A stretch of DNA of 64,000 nucleotides from Rhizobium sp. NLR16a (GTDB lineage: Bacteria; Pseudomonadota; Alphaproteobacteria; Rhizobiales; Rhizobiaceae). Within the stretch, counting starts at the first letter, position 1. Each line of letters begins with the position of its first letter. Position numbers and translations under genes: made by a program. The stretch covers positions 62,001-126,000 of the forward strand of contig NZ_CP072869.1 in assembly GCF_017948245.1 (NCBI RefSeq), written 5' to 3'. Under the pieces are notes generated by a model. It did not search any database, was not told the DNA's origin, and saw nothing but the letters and a program-made list of their open reading frames with translations. Below, in pieces: positions 36,865-45,319 of the stretch.

Positions 36865-38112
36865 ATGGTCACAAGAGCACTCATTTTGGTTGAAGGCGAT
36901 CCCGCGAGCAATGGTTTGCTATACGTTCAAGCGGCGCAGCGGCTTGATCTTCATCCAGTTATCCTGTCGACTGATACAGCTCAGTACGACTGTCTTGCGG
37001 ACGCAGGGATTGAGGCAATCCGCGTCGAGACAAACAATTTCGATGCGGTGATCCGCGAATGTTACCAGCTGCGTGCGACCTACGACGTTGCCGGCATTAC
37101 GTGTGCCAAGGAGGCTGTATGTGCGGTGGCCGCCAAAGTCTGCCGGCATCTCGATCTGCCGGGGCCAAACCCCAAATCAATTGAGCAATGCTGCAACAAA
37201 TTCGCTCAGCGCCAGTTGCTCGAGGAGGCCGGCGTTCCCGTACCTGCTTATCGCGTCGCAGCGAATGTGAAAGGCGTATTAGGCGCTGCAGCGGAGATCG
37301 GCCTGCCAGTGATACTGAAGCCAGCCGTCGGAAACGGCAGCAGTGGCGTCTGCTTATGCAGCGACGTCAATAAGATAGCCGAACATACAACCTATCTGTT
37401 AGGCGGGACGTACGCTTGGCGGTCGTCGCCGAGAATATTGGTCGAAGAATTCGCACAAGGCCCCCATTATATCGCTCATACGATGGGACATGAAGTCATT
37501 GGAATTGAGGCCGCCGACTTCGATCGTCCACCGCATTTCGTCTTTCGTCAGTCGATTTTTCCAGCGTTGCTAACTCGTGAGGAGCGTCAACGTATCGACG
37601 ATGTTTCGCTGAGCTGCTTGCGAGCTCTCGGTCTTGGCTGGGGACCTGCTAACATCGAACTCCGGTGGACAGAGCGTGGCCCGGTCGTCATTGAAGTCAA
37701 TCCGCGTCTTGCCGGCGATCCTCAATTGGTTCAGCTGGCTCACGGTGTCGATCTCGTTACCGAGCACATCAAACTTGTTATCGGCGACAAATGTGATTTG
37801 CTTCGAACGCGTTCGCAAACTGCGGCGTTTCGAAATCTACTTCCCGATCGCGATGGCACCCTCGACTGGATCCGAGGCGCTAGTCAGGCAGCGGCTGTAC
37901 CAGGTGTCGTTGAGGTGAAGCTCCATGTCGGACCCAAGGCGCCGATCATCAGGAAAGGCGATTACCGAGACAGTATCGGGCACATCATCGTCACTTCGCC
38001 CTGTCGGAAACAGACGACGACCATACTTCAGCGCGCCTTCGACCTAATCGATTGGTCGATTAAACCGTTTGATGACGCGGAAGCCAGCGATGATGCTTTT
38101 AATGTTTCTTAA
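36865..38112 (+). CDS. ATP-grasp carboxylate-amine ligase (copy 1)
   Basis: ATP-grasp ligases join a carboxylate to an amine through an acyl phosphate. The 415-residue product has an N-terminal Rossmann-like domain (MVTRALILVEGDPASNGLLY), a central domain with NKFAQRQLLEEAGVPVPAYR and the nucleotide loop PVILKPAVGNGSSGVCLCSD, then the metal-binding WGPANIELRWTERGPVVIEV followed by NPRLAGD. This is like BtrJ, LysX or CarB-type enzymes. The ATG at 36865 is set by alignment with the paralogue at 41353; the two share most motifs along their whole length. The genes between and around them suggest a peptide-like product. Substrates cannot be read from the sequence. Confidence 0.82.
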   Translation: MVTRALILVEGDPASNGLLYVQAAQRLDLHPVILSTDTAQYDCLADAGIEAIRVETNNFDAVIRECYQLRATYDVAGITCAKEAVCAVAAKVCRHLDLPGPNPKSIEQCCNKFAQRQLLEEAGVPVPAYRVAANVKGVLGAAAEIGLPVILKPAVGNGSSGVCLCSDVNKIAEHTTYLLGGTYAWRSSPRILVEEFAQGPHYIAHTMGHEVIGIEAADFDRPPHFVFRQSIFPALLTREERQRIDDVSLSCLRALGLGWGPANIELRWTERGPVVIEVNPRLAGDPQLVQLAHGVDLVTEHIKLVIGDKCDLLRTRSQTAAFRNLLPDRDGTLDWIRGASQAAAVPGVVEVKLHVGPKAPIIRKGDYRDSIGHIIVTSPCRKQTTTILQRAFDLIDWSIKPFDDAEASDDAFNVS

Positions 38113-38295
38113 AACGTTGAAGCTGTTGGAGACATCACGGACATGACCTTCGAACGACAAGCGTCGTCTGGGCCGCTCTACATGTTTCCGTCCGCTTTTC
38201 GACGCAGAATGACTGTCGCTCGCGAGCTTCGAGTTCTTTGCAAACGGCCGGTTGTCATTGGCTTTAATTCAATACCTTGCGCTAAGGAAGTCACC

Positions 38296-39372
38296 ATGAC
38301 TACCCGTTCAATCAGACTTCGTATCGCCGTTCTCTTTGGAGGGCGATCTACAGAACATAATGCTTCAGTGCTTTCGGCGACAAACATCATGCAGGCTATA
38401 GAGCCAACCAAATACGATGCCGTTCCCGTCTTCGTCACGCGGGAGGGACGATGGTTGTTGAGCAAATTTGAGAATGATACGCTCGCGACCCCATCAGCGG
38501 GAACAGAGGTCTGCCTCGTCCCCGGCGGACGTGGGCGCATGATAGCAGTTATGCCAGACGGCAGCATAAGTGGCGCTGGGACAATCGATATCCTGTTCCC
38601 GGTGCTGCATGGGCTCCATGGGGAAGATGGCTCCGTGCAGGGGCTTGCAGATGTCGCGCGAGTACCGCTCGCCGGCTGCGGCATCCTCGGTTCAGCGACG
38701 TCGTTGGACAAGGAAATCGCGAAACAGTTGCTCAGGTCGGCGGGGCTGCCAGTTGCGCGTTCAGTCACCATTCACATGGGCAAGACGCCTTCGCTGGCCG
38801 CTTTGCAGCGCGAACTTGGTTCGCCGATTTTCATCAAGCCGGCACGGCAAGGTTCGTCAGTCGGAGTGAGAAAGATTTCTGGGACGCAGGAGTTCGCGCT
38901 AGCGCTTGCCCAAGGTTTTAAGCATGACTGCAAGCTGCTGGCTGAGGAATTCATCCCCGGGTTTGAGATCGAATGTGGCGTGCTGGAGGATACGAAAGGC
39001 GGACTCTTTGTCTCTCGCCCGGGTCAGATCAAAGCATCCGAAAGCCACGGTTTCTACAGCTATGACGCAAAGTATGTCGACAGGGACGGTGCGGCACTGA
39101 CGGTTCCCGCGGAACTGCCGGAGGATGTCGAGATGCAGATCCAGGAGGCGGCAGCCTTAGCATTCAGAGCTTTAGGTTGCGACGGCATGGCTCGTGTCGA
39201 TTTATTCCTGACTGCGAACATGCAGTTCTATATCAACGAGGTCAATACCATCCCAGGCTTTACCAGTACCAGCATGTATCCGAAGGTGCTGGCAGCGAGC
39301 GGCGTCAGTTATCGCGAGTTCATTAATCGGCTTGTAGAACATGGATTGGCAAGGGCGGCACGAGCAACCTGA
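38296..39372 (+). CDS. D-alanine-D-alanine-ligase-like ATP-grasp enzyme
   Basis: The 358-residue protein has the Ddl family order: IAVLFGGRSTEHNASVLSAT, LFPVLHGLHGEDGSVQGLAD, the loop FIKPARQGSSVGVRKISGTQ, AEEFIPGFEIECGVLEDTKG and YINEVNTIPGFTSTSMYPKV. Cell-wall Ddl enzymes join two D-alanines. This copy stands in a nif-side gene cluster, away from mur and fts genes, and the usual S-x-E motif (serum SAEHEVS type) reads STEHNAS, so its substrates may differ. The ATG at 38296 has AAGGAAG upstream; the longer in-frame start at 38143 has no added domain. The most likely role is peptide-bond formation in the same pathway as its neighbours. Confidence 0.82.
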   Translation: MTTRSIRLRIAVLFGGRSTEHNASVLSATNIMQAIEPTKYDAVPVFVTREGRWLLSKFENDTLATPSAGTEVCLVPGGRGRMIAVMPDGSISGAGTIDILFPVLHGLHGEDGSVQGLADVARVPLAGCGILGSATSLDKEIAKQLLRSAGLPVARSVTIHMGKTPSLAALQRELGSPIFIKPARQGSSVGVRKISGTQEFALALAQGFKHDCKLLAEEFIPGFEIECGVLEDTKGGLFVSRPGQIKASESHGFYSYDAKYVDRDGAALTVPAELPEDVEMQIQEAAALAFRALGCDGMARVDLFLTANMQFYINEVNTIPGFTSTSMYPKVLAASGVSYREFINRLVEHGLARAARAT

Positions 39373-39887
39373 ACCGAGTTAAGATGTCGCCGGAGGTTAG
39401 GCGCTGCATCGTAGGCTCTAGCTTTCTAGATCTCGCGTCGATCGAGTTGCTCGCCACAAAAAGCAGCGACTGGCGGCAGGGCGAACACGAATGTTCCCTG
39501 GTCAGCGTCATGAACGGAGCGACCTGAGAGCTGCGACGCGCCATGCTCGACATGGAACAAGGAAGCCGCACCCTCGAACCCACATGGAGCGCGCAAGCAG
39601 AGATTCATTTGTACCTCCCTCTATTACTTGCGAACTCAGACTTCGGTCTGACCTCGGTAAAAAGTGTGATCCGAAGCTTTTGATGACCTTCCCGCCAAAA
39701 CTCATCCAGGTTTTAATTCGCTCGAAGGGCCGAACGGCGCAGTCCCGACATGACAACGAACATCCGAAATCAAATGTCGGGTTTGTAATGTCCGCGCCAC
39801 ATTCTTGTCGAACCACTGGTTTGCTATTTTTAAGCTAAGCGACGGAATCAAAACGTAAATACATGTCCATGGCTCACCGCCCGAACT
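39373..39887. other. Gap after the Ddl-like gene
   Basis: No gene was recognised. An inverted repeat, CCCGACAT (39744-39751) and ATGTCGGG (39774-39781), precedes the sigma-54 promoter. The second arm resembles half of the nifH NifA site (TGTCGG) but the other half reads ATG instead of ACA. Confidence 0.45.
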
Positions 39888-39903
39888 CGGCACGAACCTT
39901 GCA
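39888..39903 (+). promoter_or_regulatory. Sigma-54 promoter before the tRNA-reductase-like gene
   Basis: CGGCACGAACCTTGCA matches the -24/-12 consensus with GG and GC at correct spacing and a proper TTGCA at -12. No perfect TGT-N10-ACA lies upstream; an imperfect TGT-N10-ATG is at 39775-39790. The next gene starts 315 bases downstream. Confidence 0.6.
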
Positions 39904-40218
39904 AAGAGGAATTCGGCAGGAACAGCCACCCGACCATGTCGCGGAAAACGGAGATCGATAGATTGAAAAAAGCAACGCAATGTCTGCTCGTTATACAGGT
40001 TTTCCCCGGGCTAACGGCATCGGCATGCACAGAACGGCTTCCAACCCGAACTCGCGGACCTCGATGCCGTTCGGCAGTGACGACACGTAGCGGACCTCAT
40101 ACTGAGCGCAAAGGGTCAGGACGGTCCTGCGTCTCGCGACAGAGCAAGGCTCGATGAAGAGCTTCAACTCGTGACGTCGTCGAAAACCGCTTGTGCTTCA
40201 GTCCTTCAGGAGATAGCG

Positions 40219-41166
40219 ATGAGCGAACTTGTTGGCATTTATGTTGATCATCAGATGACCTCGCCACTTGCCATGGCGCAACATTCGGCGAAGATCAAGC
40301 CGATTGCGGGCGAACTAGCGCGAAAAGGAGTTCTGCTGGTTACGACCTGCCTACGGGTTGAGGTCTATTGTAACGAGTCGGCACTCGGGGACATCAATAG
40401 CACGGTATTTTCTGGCTTTGCATGTGGACGCATTCAAGGTGCGGTCCCTATTGTTCAGCGTCTTGCCGAAATCGCAGCCGGCGCCCGTTCCCAGATCCTC
40501 GGCGAGAACTACGTCAGCGATCAACTCGAAAAAGCTAGTGAACTTCTTGATCCAAACCTTCCGATTTTTCAAATAGCACGGTTCGCGATCGATGTGGGTC
40601 GCAGAGCGCGTGCGCGACATGGGTTCATTGCACCGTTCAACTATGACCAAATCGTCCGGGACATCATAGATGACCTGTTCAAAGACGGAGCGCCACGCGA
40701 CCGCCTTTTAATGATTGGGGCGGGTATGCTGGGTCGTGACCTGATCAGGAGTGGCGTGGGAGAGCGTTTCCGCTCGACAGAAATCGTAACGCGGAATCCC
40801 AAGAAACTTCGCAAACGTCTCCGCAGATTGACTGACGTAGAAGTCGCGCTCATCCGCCCGGCAGAAGTTGGACGCGCACGCGGACCGCGGTCGATCGCTG
40901 TGATCGCGACCACCGATGTGAATGATGAATACGCAACCATTCTTCGGAATGCGCTTCTGTGTCTCGAGCCTCGCGCCGTAATAGATCTGTCATCAATCCC
41001 GGTTTTGTCGAGCTCAGCAGTCGGGAAGCTCAACTATGTGACCATGTACGACGAGGTGTTTCTCAAATTCATCGAGAAAAACAATAAGCAGCTGGCTGCG
41101 AAACTGCCCCTCGTATGCTCCGAGATTGCGGCAACAATCGGTGTGGCGCAAATGGCCACTAACTGA
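40219..41166 (+). CDS. Glutamyl-tRNA-reductase-like protein (short HemA homologue)
   Basis: HemA reduces the glutamate of glutamyl-tRNA to glutamate semialdehyde. The 315-residue product keeps the catalytic cysteine segment VTTCLRVEVYC (Cys44, like STCNRTE in HemA), the region GAVPIVQRLAEIAAGARSQI then LGENYVSDQLEKA, and the NADPH-binding LLMIGAGMLGRDLIRSGVGE. It is about 100 residues shorter than HemA and lacks most of the C-terminal dimer helix. It is placed in the middle of an ATP-grasp cluster, so it may supply an amino aldehyde or use an aminoacyl-tRNA for another purpose. Rhizobia make haem from glycine and succinyl-CoA, so a housekeeping haem role is unlikely. The ATG at 40219 follows CAGGAGA. 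Confidence 0.8.
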   Translation: MSELVGIYVDHQMTSPLAMAQHSAKIKPIAGELARKGVLLVTTCLRVEVYCNESALGDINSTVFSGFACGRIQGAVPIVQRLAEIAAGARSQILGENYVSDQLEKASELLDPNLPIFQIARFAIDVGRRARARHGFIAPFNYDQIVRDIIDDLFKDGAPRDRLLMIGAGMLGRDLIRSGVGERFRSTEIVTRNPKKLRKRLRRLTDVEVALIRPAEVGRARGPRSIAVIATTDVNDEYATILRNALLCLEPRAVIDLSSIPVLSSSAVGKLNYVTMYDEVFLKFIEKNNKQLAAKLPLVCSEIAATIGVAQMATN

Positions 41167-41352
41167 GTTTTGGAGATCACGGCACGCATGGCGTCAAAGG
41201 CCATTGCCGTGGGTGTTTTCGAGCACGAGCGTGGACGTCAACAACCACAAATGACAAGTCGCAGCACCTGCCGAAACTATAGAGGATATGCGAATCGTAC
41301 AAAAAGAATACGCCGATTTAGGCTGAGGCTATCCCACCGCAACGAGAGGGCA

Positions 41353-42594
41353 ATGCAAGTGGCAACAAGAGCATTTATCCTAATTGAAGGTCATAGGAGT
41401 AATGGGCTACTTTACATTCAAGAAGCCAAGCGCAATGGACTTTACCCAATTACCCTGGCAGCTGATCCAGCTCAATACGACTACCTTTTGGCGGAAGGCA
41501 CTGAGGCGATCCGTGTCGATACAAGTGATCTCGAGGCGCTGATTCGCGAATGTTCCGGGCTACGCGCGACCTATGACATTGTTGGCATCACTGGTTTTTC
41601 TGGCGTCGACGAGTCGCTTTACGTGACTGTTGCAAAGCTCCGCGAGCATTTCGCTCTACCCGGACCAAATCCCTCATCGATTGAACAATGTGCTAACAAG
41701 TTTACTCAACGCGAGCTCCTCGCAAAGGCCGGCGTTCCCATGCCTGAATATCGCTTAGCAGCGACCGCGAAGGAGGTAGAGAGCGCGGCAGCCGAGATTG
41801 GGCTGCCGGTGATTATTAAGCCAGCTGTAGGCGGTGGCAGCATCGGTGTCCGATTGTGCCGCAATGCCAACGAGCTGACCACACATACGGCCCATCTGTT
41901 GGACGGGACGCCCTTATGGGGGTCTTCGCCGCGGATACTGGTGGAAGAATTCGCAGAGGGCCCATTCTATGAAACAACGACGATGGGAGACGCGGTCATT
42001 GCGGATGGCACGGCCAACTTCGTCCCCTCACCGCATTTCGTCCCGTGCGGGAGCGTGTTTCCGGCAGTGCTATCTGATGAGGGACGGAAGTCTATTGCCG
42101 ATATTTCGCTGACTTGCTTGCGCGCTCTTGGGCTCGGCTGGGGGCCCGCGAACATTGAGTTCCGGTGGACAAAGCGTGGCCCCGTGGTTATTGAAGTGAA
42201 CCCACGCCTCCCCGGCTGGACCACCCCTTGCTTGATTAAACTCGCGTACGGCATCGACATCATCGAGCAACATATCAAGCTTGCCATCGGTGACGAATGC
42301 GATCTGCGGGCAAAGCATACGAACACTGCGGCCGCGCGGTTCCTAGTTCCTGATCGTGACGGCATTCTGGATCACACCGAGGGTACCAGTCTGGCGGCGG
42401 CTGTGCCAGGAGTTATCGATATCCGATTTTATATCGAACCCGGTAGCCTTATCATCCGGAAGGGCGATTATCGAGACATGATCGGACATGTCATCGCTGC
42501 CTCTACCAGCCATTCTCGGGCTGACGCGATACTTCGACGTGCTGTTAGCTTGATCACTTGGCCGATCACACCATTTCCGACCGTTAACGATTAG
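41353..42594 (+). CDS. ATP-grasp carboxylate-amine ligase (copy 2)
   Basis: This 413-residue protein is a paralogue of the enzyme at 36865. It begins VATRAFILIEGHRSNGLLYI, and keeps NKFTQRELLAKAGVPMPEYR, the nucleotide loop PVIIKPAVGGGSIGVRLCRN, the metal-binding WGPANIEFRWTKRGPVVIEV and the end segment IIRKGDYRDMIGHVIAASTS. The differences are concentrated in the central region (YETTTMGDAVIADG against YIAHTMGHEVIGIE), which could reflect a different acceptor. GAGAGG lies before the ATG at 41353; the open frame upstream to 41170 has no domain. A GC-rich hairpin follows the stop codon. Confidence 0.82.
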   Translation: MQVATRAFILIEGHRSNGLLYIQEAKRNGLYPITLAADPAQYDYLLAEGTEAIRVDTSDLEALIRECSGLRATYDIVGITGFSGVDESLYVTVAKLREHFALPGPNPSSIEQCANKFTQRELLAKAGVPMPEYRLAATAKEVESAAAEIGLPVIIKPAVGGGSIGVRLCRNANELTTHTAHLLDGTPLWGSSPRILVEEFAEGPFYETTTMGDAVIADGTANFVPSPHFVPCGSVFPAVLSDEGRKSIADISLTCLRALGLGWGPANIEFRWTKRGPVVIEVNPRLPGWTTPCLIKLAYGIDIIEQHIKLAIGDECDLRAKHTNTAAARFLVPDRDGILDHTEGTSLAAAVPGVIDIRFYIEPGSLIIRKGDYRDMIGHVIAASTSHSRADAILRRAVSLITWPITPFPTVND

Positions 42595-42617
42595 CAACAA
42601 TCTACATCCTTCATCTC

Positions 42618-42636
42618 CCCGCGCCAGCGGCGCGGG
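42618..42636 (+). terminator. GC-rich hairpin after the second ATP-grasp gene
   Basis: CCCGCGCC-AGC-GGCGCGGG forms a perfect 8-bp stem with a 3-base loop, 24 bases after the stop codon. A short T-run (ATTTTC) follows 14-18 bases later. This fits a weak terminator or a transcript-stabilising hairpin. Confidence 0.55.
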
Positions 42637-43063
42637 CATGGGACGGGATTTTCAATCGAACATTGATGTGATTAGGAACGAAGGGAACCGTCGATGACAG
42701 CTCATATCACTGTCACGGGCGCGAAAGCTTACAGACGCCGCGTTCGTTGTCCGAAAGATCTCTCCCACCTCGCTTGCACCCTGAGGCTGCTCTTATCAAC
42801 GGCTAAATCCGGTCAGCCTGTCCTGTCGCATGACCGTCTAGCAGATGCGAGCTCCTCGTCGCGCAGCCTAGTGAGACCACCATGACATTCAGGATGAGCG
42901 ATACGGGAGCTCCGTCGCCTGTGCAAACTGCTTCTCCACCATTCGTTCTGCCGGCTGATTGCCTCGGTCTGGGAACGGGTCTCATACCTTACCAACAAGG
43001 GTCCCGCACCTGCGTGACGCGCTCAGTGCGTGTCGCAAGCGCAATGCACCGAGTGGGAAGTCC
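42637..43063. other. Gap before the MFS transporter gene
   Basis: Short frames here (for example 42694-42885) have no family match. No NifA site was found. The transporter frame is open from 42959 but gains no domain. Confidence 0.45.
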
Positions 43064-44659
43064 ATGACGAACGAAAATGATTACCTTCCGGAGCCAGGCC
43101 CAACGGCCCTCGCCCCGCTAAACAATGCGGCGTTTCGATCCATCTGGATGGCCATGCAGATCGCTGATATGGGATGGGTCGTGCAAACGCTTGCTGTCTC
43201 TTGGCTGCTCACGAGTTCCTCTTCTCCGCGAATAGTTGCGCTTGTGCTGGCTTCCACAACGTTGCCAGCCTTTTTTGTCTCGATCATCGCCGGAGCCATT
43301 GCTGATAATTTCAGCCGCCGTCTGTTGATGCTCGCGGGGCTTTCCGTGGTCGCGATAGCCTCGATTCTGACAGCGCTATCTGCTGCCTTTGACTTTACCA
43401 ATCCCTGGTTGTTTCTTGGATTGAATTTTCTGGCTGGCTGCGGCTTTGCGCTGTACGAACCCGGTTGGCATGCTTCCGTGGGCGACATCTTTCACAAGCG
43501 CGAAATTCAAGCCGCGGTGACGCTAATCTCTGTTGGCTACAATACATCGCGCAGCGTAGCGCCAGCCTTGGCAGGGGCGATCCTGGCATTTCTATGTCCG
43601 CTGTCAGCCCTCGGCTTCGCCGCGGTTACCACTTTGGCACCAATCGGCGCGGTGTGGCGCAATAGCTGGCCCGCGCGTTCGTCCATCCTACCTCCTGAAC
43701 GAATTGCGACCTCAATCCAAAACGGTTTACGCTTCACGGCCCTAACCCCAGATCTAAGGGCGGCGATCATACGCGCCACGCTGTTTGGGCTGGCATCCAG
43801 TTCTATCCTTTCGCTTCTGCCAGTGATTGCTCAGGATCGAGCAGCTGGCGATCCTATGGTCTTAGGCATTCTTTCGGCGGGCTTTGGAACGGGCGCGTGC
43901 CTCGCTGGAACAAGCAGCCGTTATCTGAGGATCATGCTGCCGCAGGAATTGTTGATGACGCTCGCCGCTGGCGCTTGTGCTGTGTGCTGCCTCGCGCTTG
44001 CCCTCACGTCGTCGATGATCCTCGGGACGATAGCGCTGGCCTTGGGGGGTGCCGGTTGGCTTATTACCTGGTCCGGGTTCGATGGTTGGGTACAGCGGGC
44101 TAGTCCGAGGTGGGTGTTTGGGCGATCCTACTCAATATATTATGCCCTTCTTAGTGGCGGTATCGCTGTTGGAAGTTGGATTTGGGGGACCGTTGCTGAA
44201 GGCCTGTCCCTGAATTCAGCACTCATATGGGCTGCGGCCGGCTTGTTTTTGCTCGCAGCCGCTGGATATCTTATGCCGGCCCATGTCGTGGTGGAAAGAG
44301 ATCAACGTTACTCGGAATTTCGGCCCCCTGAACTTGATCTCAATTTGGACCCTCGAACCGGCCCCATAATCTCAAAAACAGAATATTTCATCGAAGAGGC
44401 CGATCTTGAGATTTTCCTCCGCTATATGCGAATTCGTCGTCATTCTATGAGTCGAGCAGGCGCGCGAGGCTGGAGTCTTCAACGAGATCTTCGAAAGCCG
44501 TCAAAGTGGACGGAGACGTTCCGCACTCCAACGTGGACTGACTACCTTCGCCTGAACGGCAGGCTTTCTCTCGCCGATCAGGAGGTTGGTCAGTTGCTTG
44601 TCGCGCTGCATGTGGGTACGCCGCCCCAGCTCGAGCTTGCAATTGAGCGACCAATCTAG
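43064..44659 (+). CDS. MFS exporter with C-terminal cytoplasmic domain
   Basis: The 531-residue protein is a major-facilitator transporter of the EntS-like (MFS_3/TMP) group that exports small molecules such as siderophores. About twelve transmembrane helices span residues 30-405; IADNFSRRLLMLAGLSVVAI carries the conserved loop after helix 2. Residues 418-531 form a soluble domain (KTEYFIEEADLEIFLRYMRI, GARGWSLQRDLRKPSKWTET, LLVALHVGTPPQLELAIERP) seen in many relatives. Being last in the plus-strand block suggests it exports the product made by the ligases. The ATG at 43064 has GTGGGAAG upstream. Confidence 0.82.
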   Translation: MTNENDYLPEPGPTALAPLNNAAFRSIWMAMQIADMGWVVQTLAVSWLLTSSSSPRIVALVLASTTLPAFFVSIIAGAIADNFSRRLLMLAGLSVVAIASILTALSAAFDFTNPWLFLGLNFLAGCGFALYEPGWHASVGDIFHKREIQAAVTLISVGYNTSRSVAPALAGAILAFLCPLSALGFAAVTTLAPIGAVWRNSWPARSSILPPERIATSIQNGLRFTALTPDLRAAIIRATLFGLASSSILSLLPVIAQDRAAGDPMVLGILSAGFGTGACLAGTSSRYLRIMLPQELLMTLAAGACAVCCLALALTSSMILGTIALALGGAGWLITWSGFDGWVQRASPRWVFGRSYSIYYALLSGGIAVGSWIWGTVAEGLSLNSALIWAAAGLFLLAAAGYLMPAHVVVERDQRYSEFRPPELDLNLDPRTGPIISKTEYFIEEADLEIFLRYMRIRRHSMSRAGARGWSLQRDLRKPSKWTETFRTPTWTDYLRLNGRLSLADQEVGQLLVALHVGTPPQLELAIERPI

Positions 44660-45319
44660 CCGCCTGCACGTCGCTAACGGCTAACATAGTACCATTGACG
44701 TGGCTTCGAAATGAAGCTCATTCTTGAAGTGACAGGAGCTTGAAAGGTTGAGCTTCCGCTAAATGGCAAGCGGCTGAAAACGAAGAGGATGTTCATGCTC
44801 TGTAACCGATCCTCTGCCCAAAGACCGTGGCGATGACTAATTGGATTTAGCTTCGAACCGGTATTGGTGTCTCCTTGTTAGCGTATTTGCCTACCGAATT
44901 TGTTCAGGTGCTCGGAGGCCGCCTAGTATTTTCGTTGAGGCGCGACTAGATCGTGACGGGTGATCTCGCATCGTTTGCAAGCTCGCCGTGTGGCCTACAA
45001 TGGGCTTTTCAGGCGAGCGTGGACTACGGCTACGCACCATGAATATCACAGTCATGCGTTTGATGCCGATAACGGCCTACTACATTGCAAGGAACTGCAA
45101 CGAGGGTTGCGGAAATTAATCTGCTGTCGGCAGCTTGAGCGGATCGTTTCGCGCCAAACGCCTGGCTTTTCATTTCCAGCATTGTCGCTACACGGCCTTG
45201 CCGTTGCAGCCTCGATTGAAGCCGCGCGTGTGAACCGCACCACCGCTGTTTAGACAATCTGCTGCAGTGTAATTGACTACGTCCGTTCGAATTAGTCGAG
45301 GCAGTTGCGCATGGCGAGA
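44660..45319. other. Gap between the biosynthetic and catabolic blocks
   Basis: About 660 bases hold no recognised gene, promoter or repeat. It marks the border between the plus-strand ligase block and the block that begins with the HisD-like gene. Confidence 0.45.

Noticed and set aside
40219..41166. Housekeeping haem gene hemA
   Set aside because: The protein is too short, and rhizobia use the glycine route for 5-aminolevulinate.
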